Shown piece by piece: positions 9,007 through 17,492 of a DNA stretch of 64,000 nt. The notes beneath the pieces are model-generated. The model worked only from the letters and a program-made list of their open reading frames with translations, was not told where the DNA came from and searched no databases. Each line of letters starts with the position of its first letter. The first letter of the stretch is position 1. This stretch comes from Litorimonas sp964425355. Lineage in GTDB: Bacteria; Pseudomonadota; Alphaproteobacteria; Caulobacterales; Maricaulaceae. The stretch is from NCBI GenBank assembly GCA_964425355.1, contig CAYRMO010000002.1, positions 1-64,000 of the forward strand, read 5' to 3'. Made by a program: the position numbers and the translations under genes.

Positions 9007-9354
9007 ATGCTAACTATCTGGCATAATCCGCGATGTTCAAAATCACGGCAGACATTGGCCCTCATAGAAGCCTCTAATTTACCATTTACGATAAGGCGAT
9101 ATCTGGAAGATCATCCTAATCAGGATGAGATTGGCTCAATAATCGCTCAAATCGGTCTCTCAGACCCGAAAATGATGATGCGAAAAGGTGAAACGCGTTT
9201 TAAAGAGCTTGGATTGAAGGCTGTAAGCGACGTGGGGGCTCTCGTTCAGGCCATGGCAGAAAATCCAATATTGATCGAGCGTCCCATCGTTACAAATGGC
9301 TCAAAAGCGATTATCGGTCGCCCGCCTGAGGCAATCAAACCGCTTTTGCAATAA
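9007..9354 (+). CDS. arsC: ArsC-family reductase (arsenate reductase-like)
   Basis: A 115-residue thioredoxin-fold protein of the glutaredoxin-linked ArsC family. The N-terminal motif WHNPRCSKSRQTL holds the single catalytic Cys (residue 10), and the C-terminal RPIVTNGSKAIIGRPPEAI block carries the Arg and GRP features of true ArsC. No arsenite pump or ArsR gene is nearby, so it may act in general redox or low-level arsenate reduction. It is a stand-alone gene divergent from the kinase operon. Confidence 0.9.
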   Translation: MLTIWHNPRCSKSRQTLALIEASNLPFTIRRYLEDHPNQDEIGSIIAQIGLSDPKMMMRKGETRFKELGLKAVSDVGALVQAMAENPILIERPIVTNGSKAIIGRPPEAIKPLLQ

Positions 9355-9477
9355 AAATGCATTGAAAACCCGCCGCCTAAACGCCTTGTTAAGGTAAATC
9401 ATTCACACATCCATTAACCATAAGGGGACGATTCTGTCCCAAACCCTAATGCCAGGGCTTTGTTTTTGGGGAATGAA

Positions 9478-10863
9478 ATGCGTTTTGTTACTGTTGCGAC
9501 AACCACTGCACTTTCAGCTGTGCTATTGTCAGGTTGTTCATTTATTTCAGGAAATTCGGGACAGTTTAAGAATCCTTTTGCGAAAAAAACCAATGCGCAA
9601 TCCGGCCATTACGGCGCGCAAAATGTGGCGAAACGCTGTCAGATTTTCTCACCCCGGCAACCTATTCCGCGCGGATGTCGTCCAGAACAGGTTACATTAG
9701 CAACAGCGCCTCAAGGTCAATTTGGACCCGCATCGCAATATCATCCCTCTGGTTTTCCGCAGCAACCTCAATTTGGTCAACCCCAATATACAAGCGGAGC
9801 TTATGGCGCCGCTATTGATCAGGCACCATATGTCGGGGCTCACCAAAAATCAGGCCCAAAGGTAAGAAAACCTAAACTCAGAGGCTCGCTATCATTGGGC
9901 GTCGAGAAGAGTTTTTCAGGAAGTTTGCTGGATTATGACGTCAGAGACGATCTTAGCCCCGTAAGTGGTTATAATCCGCAGGCCTTTAATGAAGGTTTCG
10001 TCGAAGGATCTCCTGCATCGGGTCAGGTAACGCAATCGATCTTTACCGCAAATGATCTAGGCGCCACTGATCCGTTTGCTCCAAATAGTTTCGAATCTTC
10101 TTCGCAACCCACCATTTCATTTGATGATGTTTGGTCTACGCCAGCCAGTCTCAGGGCCGGTGTTGAATATATTGCGGGTAAGAACACAACAATTTTTGCA
10201 AATGCAGGATATACGCATGCAGAAGGGAAGTCTGGCGACGCTGCGACTGTAACAGCGACACTATATAGGGTCGATTCCGTACAGAACTTTACCGAAGAGC
10301 TAGACGCCATGGGAGAGGTAATCCCAAACTCTTTCGTAGCTGATGGACTGCCGATAGCAAATGTTCAATTTATTCCAAATCAAGAAATTGCTCGATTTAG
10401 CTATGATTTCTCTGATTTGCGTCAATATGATCTCGAAATCGGTGCTAGACAATATTTGAAACCCTTGTCTGGGGCTACGAATGGGCAAACTGTTACGCCG
10501 TTTCTTGGCGCATCAATCGGCGCGTCTCGCGTCAATGCTGTTGATGTATCAGTGGGTCAAACTCAGGCCTTTTATCAACAAACCTTTGAAGGCGCGACTG
10601 AGGGCAACTTTTATACCGTTCCAACGGCAGTCAATCAGACCCGGCTTTATGATGCGCAGTGGATTCCGCAGGGGCAGCTTAATGTTGGCGCCGAGTGGCA
10701 GCTTACACCAGGCTTTGCATTGGCCGCTGAGACGGGCGTGAAACTTCAAGGGGCGCGAGAATATGCAGATTTCACAAATGCCGCAGGTGAGACAATTTCC
10801 GGTGCATCGGGTGATACAAATATCTCAATCCCGTTCACCTTACGAGGTTCAGTCAATTTTTAG
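9478..10863 (+). CDS. Lipoprotein with barrel-like C-terminus, paralogue A
   Basis: A 461-residue exported protein of unknown function. The ATG at 9478 is preceded by GGGGA and starts a lipoprotein signal peptide with lipobox LLSGCS (Cys near residue 19). An N-terminal Pro/Gln/Gly-rich stretch with FGQP/FPQQPQFGQPQ segments leads to a repeated-strand region. The C-terminal part has GARQYL, PFLGASIGASRVN, GQLNVGAEW and ends ISIPFTLRGSVNF. Alternating residues and a terminal Phe look like an outer-membrane beta-barrel closing strand. It shares blocks with the next two genes in order (NTTIFANAGYTHAEG; GARQY; SIPFTLRG), so the three are paralogues. A TTAACCAT box, a CtrA half-site type, lies upstream at 9414-9421. 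Confidence 0.75.
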   Translation: MRFVTVATTTALSAVLLSGCSFISGNSGQFKNPFAKKTNAQSGHYGAQNVAKRCQIFSPRQPIPRGCRPEQVTLATAPQGQFGPASQYHPSGFPQQPQFGQPQYTSGAYGAAIDQAPYVGAHQKSGPKVRKPKLRGSLSLGVEKSFSGSLLDYDVRDDLSPVSGYNPQAFNEGFVEGSPASGQVTQSIFTANDLGATDPFAPNSFESSSQPTISFDDVWSTPASLRAGVEYIAGKNTTIFANAGYTHAEGKSGDAATVTATLYRVDSVQNFTEELDAMGEVIPNSFVADGLPIANVQFIPNQEIARFSYDFSDLRQYDLEIGARQYLKPLSGATNGQTVTPFLGASIGASRVNAVDVSVGQTQAFYQQTFEGATEGNFYTVPTAVNQTRLYDAQWIPQGQLNVGAEWQLTPGFALAAETGVKLQGAREYADFTNAAGETISGASGDTNISIPFTLRGSVNF

Positions 10864-10992
10864 GAGAAATAAGGGTAAACCCGTCAAATAATTGAATTTG
10901 TTAAGGTTTTGTTTCCGATTTGGGAACCCTTTTTTAAACATAATCTGTTTCAAGTGGGGACAGAAAACAGCTTCGAAGAGAAGGAGGCCGAG

Positions 10993-12486
10993 ATGCGGTT
11001 AGCAGCTTGCGCATTATCAGCGATATTATTGTCAGGATGTTCCTGGCTTGGAACAGGTGGGAACCATGGTCAATTTGGCTATGGGGCTGGAGCAGGCGCT
11101 TACGGCGTAAATTGTGCGCCAGGCCAAGGGTTCTCGCAAGGATATACTCAAGGTTACCAGACCCAAGGATATCAAGCTTATGACCCATCATGCTCCGGCT
11201 ATGGTGTTAGTCAAGCTGCATATGGTGGAGCCGGTGCTTATGGCCAAGCTGGATTTGGCGGTGCAGGTGCTTACGGTCAAAACCCATATGGCGCTGGCGT
11301 AGCAGGTTATGGACCTGCGGGTGGTGCTGGATTTGGTCAAGCTGGATTTGGTCAAGGCGGATTTGGCCAGGCTGGATTTGGCCAAGCTGGGTTTGGCCAA
11401 GGCGGAGTTGGCCAGGCAGGATTTGGACCAGGTGGATTTGGTCAAGCAGGATTTGGTCAAGCAGGATTTGGCCCGGGTGGTTTTGGCGTAACACCAGGCT
11501 TAGCGGCTCAAGGTATTGGCGGCGGTTTCCAAGGGGGACAGGTCTTTACATCAGGTGCAACGACTCTTGGCGCAGGTGCTCCATTTGGGTCAGCCTTCGG
11601 ACAGAATGTCGTCGGCGGTCAGTTCGCAAACGGTCAATTTGTTGATGGCCAGCTCGTGCAAAATGTTCAAGGTGCTCCAATTTATGTACCACAACCTGTT
11701 GGTGTTCCGTTTTTCACAAATGTAGGTGGCTTCCAGGGTACACAATTCCGCGGCGGCTCAGCTCTCCCATTTGGATTTGAAGTCTTTGGAGGACAAGAAT
11801 TTGACATTGGCGGCGACGGGCTTTCTGGACGAGAGCGCAGCCCATCAGATCCTGGTGTAGGTGGTGCCCCAAGTACAGGCGTTGCAGGTGCATTTGACGA
11901 CGTTTCATTTAATGACGCATTCTCAGACGGATATACAATCGGCGGTGCGGTCACATATGATGTCTCTCGCAATACAACATTAATAGCCTCAGGGGCGTAT
12001 ACAGGGAAAAATGGACGGACAGTGGATACAGGATCCTTTATTCCTGGAACATTTGCCGACCCATTAAATCCAACTCTTGCCGACTTTACACCTGGTGTAG
12101 GTGAGGTTGATCGCGACCTGACAGGTACATTCTCCGATTTGGATCAATATACAATTGAGCTTGGTGCCAGACAGTATTTTGGAAATGGTCTAGGAATTCG
12201 CCCATATGTAGGCGCTCAAGGTGGTTTCGCTTATAATAATGACGTCACGCTCACCCAGAACTTTGTTGATGATGGAACAGTCTTCTCTGGACCAACTAAT
12301 TTCATTGAGAGTGGTTGGCGCCCGACAGCAGCTGGTCTTGTCGGTGTTGAAGCGGCCATCGGTAATCGTGCTGCAGTCGGTGTTGAAACAGGTCTGCGCT
12401 GGCGCGACGGTTTAAGAGGAGATCAAATCATTAATGATGATCGCTTCTCTATTCCACTTAGTCTAAGAGGACGCGTGTCCTTCTAA
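10993..12486 (+). CDS. Lipoprotein with Gly-rich repeats and barrel-like C-terminus, paralogue B
   Basis: A 497-residue exported protein. The ATG at 10993 has a perfect AAGGAGG site 5 bases upstream and opens the lipoprotein signal MRLAACALSAILLSGCS. Residues about 30-180 are Gly/Ala/Gln/Tyr/Phe-rich, with eleven tandem pentapeptides of type GFGQA (DNA 11326-11490). The C-terminal half resembles paralogues A and C: NTTLIASGAYTGKNG, ELGARQYF, PYVGAQGG, GWRPTAAGLVGVE and terminal SIPLSLRGRVSF. The pattern suggests a lipid-anchored surface protein with a flexible Gly-rich segment joined to a beta-barrel-like domain. Function unknown. Confidence 0.75.
   Translation: MRLAACALSAILLSGCSWLGTGGNHGQFGYGAGAGAYGVNCAPGQGFSQGYTQGYQTQGYQAYDPSCSGYGVSQAAYGGAGAYGQAGFGGAGAYGQNPYGAGVAGYGPAGGAGFGQAGFGQGGFGQAGFGQAGFGQGGVGQAGFGPGGFGQAGFGQAGFGPGGFGVTPGLAAQGIGGGFQGGQVFTSGATTLGAGAPFGSAFGQNVVGGQFANGQFVDGQLVQNVQGAPIYVPQPVGVPFFTNVGGFQGTQFRGGSALPFGFEVFGGQEFDIGGDGLSGRERSPSDPGVGGAPSTGVAGAFDDVSFNDAFSDGYTIGGAVTYDVSRNTTLIASGAYTGKNGRTVDTGSFIPGTFADPLNPTLADFTPGVGEVDRDLTGTFSDLDQYTIELGARQYFGNGLGIRPYVGAQGGFAYNNDVTLTQNFVDDGTVFSGPTNFIESGWRPTAAGLVGVEAAIGNRAAVGVETGLRWRDGLRGDQIINDDRFSIPLSLRGRVSF
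11326..11490 (+). repeat. 15-bp coding minisatellite, 11 units
   Basis: Eleven imperfect 15-bp units of the form GCTGGATTTGGTCAA, all in frame and encoding GFG(Q/P)(A/G). Units differ mainly at third codon positions and at the alternating A/G codon, so the array is old enough to drift but still kept in frame. Confidence 0.9.
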
Positions 12487-12510
12487 ACCGAAAATTAACC
12501 ATAGAATCAG

Positions 12511-12538
12511 AAAGCCCGGCGATTTCGTCGGGCTTTTT
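12511..12538 (+). terminator. Rho-independent terminator after paralogue B
   Basis: An 11-bp stem AAAGCCCGGCG / CGTCGGGCTTT (one G-T pair) with loop ATTT, running into a T tract. It lies 25 bases after the stop codon and separates paralogues B and C into different transcripts. Confidence 0.9.
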
Positions 12539-12668
12539 ACGTTTATTATTCCTTGTCCCTTATTAAGCCCATTCAATTTTGGGCTGGCCTAATGATTGCA
12601 AAGTCTGGGTCACTAACACCGGATCCTATTGGCGATTGTGCCAATCCGGAACAGATAAGGGTGATACC

Positions 12669-13520
12669 ATGCGTATTCTCATGCTCGGCGCTGCCGCCAT
12701 TGCACTGTCAGGATGTTCTTTCCTTGGTCTCGGGGAAAAAAACATAGATCAGACTCAATATAACCCGCAAACGGGCTATTATGGTCAGCAAGCCACTCAA
12801 CAAGCGCAGAACAAAGCGTGTCACTCAGGCAATTGCCTTGCACGTTGGAATGTAGAAGGCGGAATTGGTGCCTCTTTCCCAGCGGGGCAGAACATCATAA
12901 CGGCAAGCCGCACGAATAATGTACCAGGGTTTGATGTTAACTCACAGTCATTCGGCGATGTTTATGACACAGGTGTGCGGGCTGAATTAGGCGGGTCATA
13001 TGCCTTAGCCCCGAATACCAAAATCACGGCTTTTGGTCACTATGAGCACGCTGACGGTGGTGATATTGTCGATTTTGGCACAGCTAATGGTCTGGTCACG
13101 AGCGCATCTGTTAGCGATTATGAAGCCTGGGGTGGTGAAATCGGTCTTCGTCAATATTTCAAACCGACGAATGGATATATTGTCAAAAGCGTTAGACCAT
13201 ATGTTGAAGGTCGTGTTGGCGTTTCACGCGTGAACGATATTCAATTTGAAAATGTTACAATTGATGGAGCGCCGCGCGCCGCAGGTACAACGATTGGGTT
13301 ATATGAAAATAGCTGGGTTCCAACAGCCGCAGGTCTCGTTGGGATTGAAACTCCGGTTGCCCGATACACAACAGTCGGTATCGAGTCTGGACTTCGTTAC
13401 CAAGGTGGATTGGAGTCTGATCTTGAGACATTTGGACCAGGTTCAAATTTCGGCGGTTTAAACAATAACCGTGGACGTTGGTCTGTTCCCCTTACAATCC
13501 GCGGACGTTACCGCTTCTAA
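12669..13520 (+). CDS. Lipoprotein with barrel-like C-terminus, paralogue C
   Basis: The shortest of the three related genes (283 residues). The ATG at 12669, with AAGGGTG upstream, starts lipoprotein signal MRILMLGAAAIALSGCS. After a short Gln-rich linker comes the shared domain: NTKITAFGHYEHADG, EIGLRQYFKP, PYVEGRVGVSRVN, WVPTAAGLVGIE, VGIESGLRYQGG and C-terminal VPLTIRGRYRF. The lack of the long Gly-rich region shows that the shared core is the C-terminal domain. The frame is open 90 bases upstream of the chosen start, but that part has no signal peptide. Confidence 0.75.
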   Translation: MRILMLGAAAIALSGCSFLGLGEKNIDQTQYNPQTGYYGQQATQQAQNKACHSGNCLARWNVEGGIGASFPAGQNIITASRTNNVPGFDVNSQSFGDVYDTGVRAELGGSYALAPNTKITAFGHYEHADGGDIVDFGTANGLVTSASVSDYEAWGGEIGLRQYFKPTNGYIVKSVRPYVEGRVGVSRVNDIQFENVTIDGAPRAAGTTIGLYENSWVPTAAGLVGIETPVARYTTVGIESGLRYQGGLESDLETFGPGSNFGGLNNNRGRWSVPLTIRGRYRF

Positions 13521-13546
13521 TCAAATTCCATGAAAATGGGCTGATC

Positions 13547-13600
13547 AACGCCTGTCGAACTATCCTGTTTCAGGACCAGTTTGGCAGGCGTTTTTCGTTT
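13547..13600 (+). terminator. Terminator after paralogue C
   Basis: AACGCCTG at 13547-13554 pairs with CAGGCGTT at 13585-13592 across a long loop, followed by TTTTTCGTTTTT. The T-rich side lies on the plus strand, so it serves the lipoprotein gene rather than the converging peptidase gene. Confidence 0.7.
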
Positions 13601-13617
13601 TTAGACGTTCTAATATT

Positions 13618-15474
13618 CTATTCTTCTCGCAAAATACGATTTCGTTCCGAGAAAATGAAACGATCAATTCTGTCTTCTAAAATATCCAGAGGAATGCCAC
13701 CATTTTCCAAAACGGCATCATGGAACCGTCTGATATCAAAATCCTGACCAAGCGATGTCTTGGCCTTATCACGTAATTCAAGAATTTTTATTTCTCCGAT
13801 TTTGTAAGCAAGCGCCTGTCCTGGCCAACTTATATATCGTTCAACTTCGGTTTTAATATTGTGTGGTGCCAAAGCTGAATTTTCCAAAAAGCAATTCTCG
13901 GCTTGATCACGTGTCCAGCCCTTCCAATGCAGCCCGGTATCGACAACGAGCCGACAAGCTCTCCACATTTCATAGGACAGTTGCCCGAACCGCTCATAAG
14001 GTGTTTTGTAAATTCCCATTTCACCGGCTAATTTCTCAGCATAGAGACCCCAGCCTTCGCCAAAAGCATTTGGATATAAGCTTTGCCGAAATTTTGGAAG
14101 ATTTTGTAATTCTTGCGCAATCGCAATCTGCATATGATGGCCTGGGACGCCTTCATGTGCTGTAAGGGCCGGGAGGTTATAAAGCGGTCTATTGGGGAGG
14201 TTGTAGGTATTGACGACATAATTGCCGGCTTGCCCGCGTTCTGGATTGCCGCTGAAATAACGGCCAGTTGTATAGGTTTTCTCGACTTCTTTTGGAACGG
14301 GGATAACCCCATATGATAGGCGTGGAAGGGTTGCAAAATATAGCGGCATTTTCCCATCAATTTGTTTAGCAAGATAGCTCGCATGCATCAGCAATTCTTC
14401 GCGTGTCTTGGCGTAAAATTGTGGATCTGTTCGCAAAAAGCTCAGGAACTCCGCGAAACTACCCTCAAACTCCAATTCTTGGATAATCCCATCCATCTCA
14501 GATCGAATACGCGCGACCTCACGCAATCCAAGATCGTGGACTTCGTCGGGCGTAAGATCCAGAGTTGTAAAATACCTCGTCAGCGCTCGATAATATTCAC
14601 GTTCCATTTCACTATTGCCAAGACCGGCTGTCTGGCGAGCGGCTGTCGAATATTCGTCTTTCATAAATTTTGAAAGATCGCGATAGGCGGGCAGAACGGC
14701 TGAATTCATCGCAGCTTCACCTAGGGCTCGCAACCGGTCTTGATCCTCACTTGAAACCGTATCGGGAAAGGACGTGAAAGGTTTATAAAGCGGATGAGTA
14801 TTAACTGGCGTATTCGCCATTGTCTCTATCATCTCTTCAATAGCGGGGAGGATAATTGAACTTGCCGTAAACCCATCGCGAATACCGCGCCGCATATTAT
14901 CTTGAGCATTTCCAAAAAAACGAGGCAGGCGCGTTAAACGAGCCGCATAAGCTTCGTAATCATCAATCGTCTTGAAGTCCGTTTGTCGTACCATGAAGTT
15001 GAGTTGATTGAAAAACCCGCTATCATTTCTGAAAGGAATGCGCGCTTCGTCAAAAGGGGTAAGCCGTTGGCGTTGTTTAAGTACAAAGCCCAAAAGGTCG
15101 TAATTAAGGCGCTCTGTCTCATTCATGGGTTGCGCCGATAAGGCGGCATGACGGGCCAGGAAATTCGTTTGGCGTAGATTTGAGGCATTCAGGGCCTCAA
15201 ATGAATTATCCGGTAATAGACGTTGAGCTTCTCGGTCACCTTCTTGACCCCGCCGAAAAATATTAAACTCTAATTCGGCGGCCTCGAAATCCTCGATCAG
15301 TAAATTCAACGTATCTGTTTTAGCACAAACAGCTTGACCATCCAGCTCAATGATCTCGCCCGCTGGGCATAACGGCATAGATTGAATATCACTGTCTTGC
15401 GCCACGACCGTCGCAGTCGAACACAACCAGCTTGCTAAGCCAAGCCAAGGTGCGATCCAAAGAATCCGTTTCAT
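13618..15474 (-). CDS. DUF885 family metallopeptidase-like protein, exported
   Basis: A 618-residue protein of the DUF885 family, which is related to zinc metallopeptidases. It has a signal peptide (cleavage near VVAQ). The zinc-binding segment is TAHEGVPGHHMQIAIAQEL, and the partner acidic motif is GEGWGLYAEKLAGEMG about 30 residues later; both are diagnostic of the family. The C-terminal GQALAYKIGEIKILELR block is also conserved. It probably acts in the periplasm on peptides; the substrate is unknown. The start overlaps the stop of the pterin dehydratase gene by 4 bp. Confidence 0.9.
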   Translation of the reverse strand: MKRILWIAPWLGLASWLCSTATVVAQDSDIQSMPLCPAGEIIELDGQAVCAKTDTLNLLIEDFEAAELEFNIFRRGQEGDREAQRLLPDNSFEALNASNLRQTNFLARHAALSAQPMNETERLNYDLLGFVLKQRQRLTPFDEARIPFRNDSGFFNQLNFMVRQTDFKTIDDYEAYAARLTRLPRFFGNAQDNMRRGIRDGFTASSIILPAIEEMIETMANTPVNTHPLYKPFTSFPDTVSSEDQDRLRALGEAAMNSAVLPAYRDLSKFMKDEYSTAARQTAGLGNSEMEREYYRALTRYFTTLDLTPDEVHDLGLREVARIRSEMDGIIQELEFEGSFAEFLSFLRTDPQFYAKTREELLMHASYLAKQIDGKMPLYFATLPRLSYGVIPVPKEVEKTYTTGRYFSGNPERGQAGNYVVNTYNLPNRPLYNLPALTAHEGVPGHHMQIAIAQELQNLPKFRQSLYPNAFGEGWGLYAEKLAGEMGIYKTPYERFGQLSYEMWRACRLVVDTGLHWKGWTRDQAENCFLENSALAPHNIKTEVERYISWPGQALAYKIGEIKILELRDKAKTSLGQDFDIRRFHDAVLENGGIPLDILEDRIDRFIFSERNRILREE

Positions 15475-15743
15475 GATGCCGCCTTTTCCATGGCTTTCGC
15501 AAGCTTGACATCTTTTTCAGTCACGCCCCCAGCATCATGCGTTGTTAGGGTGATATCTATCCGATTATAGACATTAAACCATTCCGGATGATGGTCCATT
15601 TTATCGGCAATGATAGCGATTTGGGTCATGAAGCCAAAGGCTTGCGCAAAATCTTCAAACCTAAAAACCTTTGTGATGAAGTCATCGCCACCTGTCCATC
15701 CGGCCAGATCTTCGGCGACAATTTTGGGATCAAGAATTTCCAT
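15471..15743 (-). CDS. phhB: 4a-hydroxytetrahydrobiopterin dehydratase
   Basis: Small (90-residue) pterin-4a-carbinolamine dehydratase, which recycles the pterin cofactor of aromatic hydroxylases. The active-site cluster is visible as DKMDHHPEWFNVYNRIDITLTTHDAGGVTEKD, where the HHPEW core and H of TTHDAGG are the key residues. An ATG at 15743 is preferred; a TTG two codons upstream is possible, and neither has a good ribosome site. No phenylalanine hydroxylase is in the window. It is cotranscribed with the DUF885 gene (4-bp overlap). Confidence 0.93.
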   Translation of the reverse strand: MEILDPKIVAEDLAGWTGGDDFITKVFRFEDFAQAFGFMTQIAIIADKMDHHPEWFNVYNRIDITLTTHDAGGVTEKDVKLAKAMEKAAS

Positions 15744-15958
15744 GTGCAAAACCCAATGAAAATGAACAGAACCTGTCTAAGGTCAATTTTGGCCACATTA
15801 GGACCATTAGAATAGCTTCTTTGCCACAATCCCGCCACATTTACACCTGTTTAATCATCACATGTTCGGTATTGGGACAGAGTGTGTGGGGGCAAAATCT
15901 CAGAATGACCAAGTTTTGGCCATCACAACTCTGCATCGCCATGTCTATAAGCGAGAAT

Positions 15959-16300
15959 ATGACCCGTATAATTCAAGTTCTTGCCATCATAGCGACCCTT
16001 ATCGTTATCAGTCTCAGTCTCCAACCCAGCCTTCCGAGTGGGAGCGTTCCAAATGCCGACAAGATCATGCATTTACTGGCTTATGCGGTCCTCGCAGCCC
16101 TTACACGGTTAGGCTGGCGTCGGATTTGGGGGGGCTGGATTGTCATAGGGTTCATTGGTTTGGGCGTTGGGCTAGAGATTGGTCAACATCTCATGGCGCT
16201 AGGTCGAACGGCGTCATTCGCCGACGCCATAGCCAATTCAGTGGGCGCGGTCCTCGCTGTCACCCTTTATCATATCTATCATCGTCGCAAACGAAGCTGA
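15959..16300 (+). CDS. VanZ-like family membrane protein
   Basis: A small membrane protein (113 residues from the ATG at 15959) with three or four hydrophobic helices and the VanZ-type signature PNADKIMHLLAYAVLAAL...EIGQHLMALGRTASFADAIANSVGA. The D..H..AY and R.AS..D..AN pattern is the family hallmark. The role is unknown. The frame is open back to 15821; an ATG at 15941 is the other plausible start. It precedes the secreted repeat protein by 13 bases, so they may share a transcript. Confidence 0.8.
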   Translation: MTRIIQVLAIIATLIVISLSLQPSLPSGSVPNADKIMHLLAYAVLAALTRLGWRRIWGGWIVIGFIGLGVGLEIGQHLMALGRTASFADAIANSVGAVLAVTLYHIYHRRKRS

Positions 16301-16313
16301 TCAGGAGTTTACA

Positions 16314-17426
16314 ATGCACAAATTAAGTAGTGTTCTCGTTTTAATCCTAACAGGGGCATCAGTTCCCGCTTATGCGGGCGGGCCGTCTTTTCCTGAAGCC
16401 CTTCCGCCCGTCGCAAACCCAGGCGAATGCTATGGGCAGGTTAGAATTCCAGCACAATATTCCACGGGGTCTGTAACCGTTATATCCCAAGACGCGCATG
16501 CGAGATTAGAAGTCACAGAACCGCAATTAGCGACACGCGAAGAAAGTGTTTTGACGAAAGAAGCCAGTATTCGTTATGAAGTGCGTCAACCGCGTTACCG
16601 GACGGTTACAGATAGAATTCTCACCCGACCTGCCTATGACAAGCTCTCAGTTTCACCGCCGCAATTCTCGACTGTGACGGAACAATTGCAGACCAGTGCG
16701 CCCCATTTGGTTTGGAAGCGCGGAAATCCAGCAGAGTTGCAACGTCAAGGCTATATTATTCATTCGACTGCGGATGGTCGGTTGGTGGATCGGTCATCTC
16801 ACCAAGGCGGCACACATGGTTCCATTCAACAGGGTGGCGACATATGTGGAGCAAACTGCGAAATTTGGTGCCTGGTTGAGGAGCCAGGTACATCTGTAAC
16901 CACCACACGTCGCGTTATGACACATCCATCACGCGTGATGCGAACACCAGTAGCTGCGCAATACCAAACCCTTACAAAACAAGTCGTCGACGATCCGGGT
17001 GGGGTGCGCGAAATTCCTATCCCAGCCCAATATAGTACGGTTACCGTCCAAGATCTAATTCGTCCGGCAGAGGCCTATGAGGTTAATGTTCCGGCTGAAT
17101 ATGGTCAGGTTCAAACCAAGGCCCTAGTTTCTCCTGAACGGTATGAATGGCGCCGTGTCCTCTGCCAGCCCGGAACGGGCTCGATCGGGACAGTTTCTCA
17201 TGGCGGTACATATAGTGGAGCTGGGCAAACGCATTATGACGCTTCGACATCTTATGGCTCTTCTTCTCAAGGCTATTCCACGCAAAGTCATTCGAGCGGG
17301 AGTTATCCATCTCATGGGACGTCCGCGCAGCAGGCGCCGTCCTATGGATCCTCGACAAATTATGGTGTTCAAAGTGGAAATGATGGCCAACGCCGTCATG
17401 GTCCGCATCGCAGGCGAACCTGGTAG
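16314..17426 (+). CDS. Secreted repeat-containing protein, unknown function
   Basis: A 370-residue exported protein I cannot assign to a characterised family. It has a signal peptide (cleavage near PAYAGG) and then a PGECYGQVRIPAQYSTGSV module. Related (P)xQ(Y/F)STVTEQ-type segments recur: RVRQPRYRTVTDR-like, SPPQFSTVTEQLQT, AAQYQTLTKQVV, IPAQYSTVTVQDL and VPAEYGQVQTKAL. The repeats surround a central stretch with a CGANCEIWC cluster, where two or more Cys could form disulfides. The last 90 residues are Gly/Ser/Tyr/Gln-rich and end in a basic RRHGPHRRRTW tail. It starts AGGAG-led (16303-16307) shortly after the VanZ gene. Confidence 0.7.
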   Translation: MHKLSSVLVLILTGASVPAYAGGPSFPEALPPVANPGECYGQVRIPAQYSTGSVTVISQDAHARLEVTEPQLATREESVLTKEASIRYEVRQPRYRTVTDRILTRPAYDKLSVSPPQFSTVTEQLQTSAPHLVWKRGNPAELQRQGYIIHSTADGRLVDRSSHQGGTHGSIQQGGDICGANCEIWCLVEEPGTSVTTTRRVMTHPSRVMRTPVAAQYQTLTKQVVDDPGGVREIPIPAQYSTVTVQDLIRPAEAYEVNVPAEYGQVQTKALVSPERYEWRRVLCQPGTGSIGTVSHGGTYSGAGQTHYDASTSYGSSSQGYSTQSHSSGSYPSHGTSAQQAPSYGSSTNYGVQSGNDGQRRHGPHRRRTW

Positions 17427-17450
17427 AGTGTGAAACACTTTAAACCTGAT

Positions 17451-17480
17451 AACCGGATCAAATTTTGATCCGGTTTTTTT
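17451..17480 (+). terminator. Rho-independent terminator
   Basis: AACCGGATCA / TGATCCGGTT stem with a 5-nt AT loop, followed by seven or more T. It ends the VanZ/repeat-protein transcript and lies 13 bases from the end of the converging ftsY gene. Confidence 0.92.
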
Positions 17481-17492
17481 AATGTCCAGAAT

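Noticed and set aside
9414..9421. TTAACCAT (also at 12495-12502) as CtrA boxes
   Set aside because: Single half-sites without a second TTAA at 7-base spacing; too short and frequent to call as binding sites.
11188..11494. Minus-strand open frames over the lipoprotein Gly-rich region
   Set aside because: They follow the 15-bp repeat and consist only of its reverse-complement translation; no ribosome site or family match.
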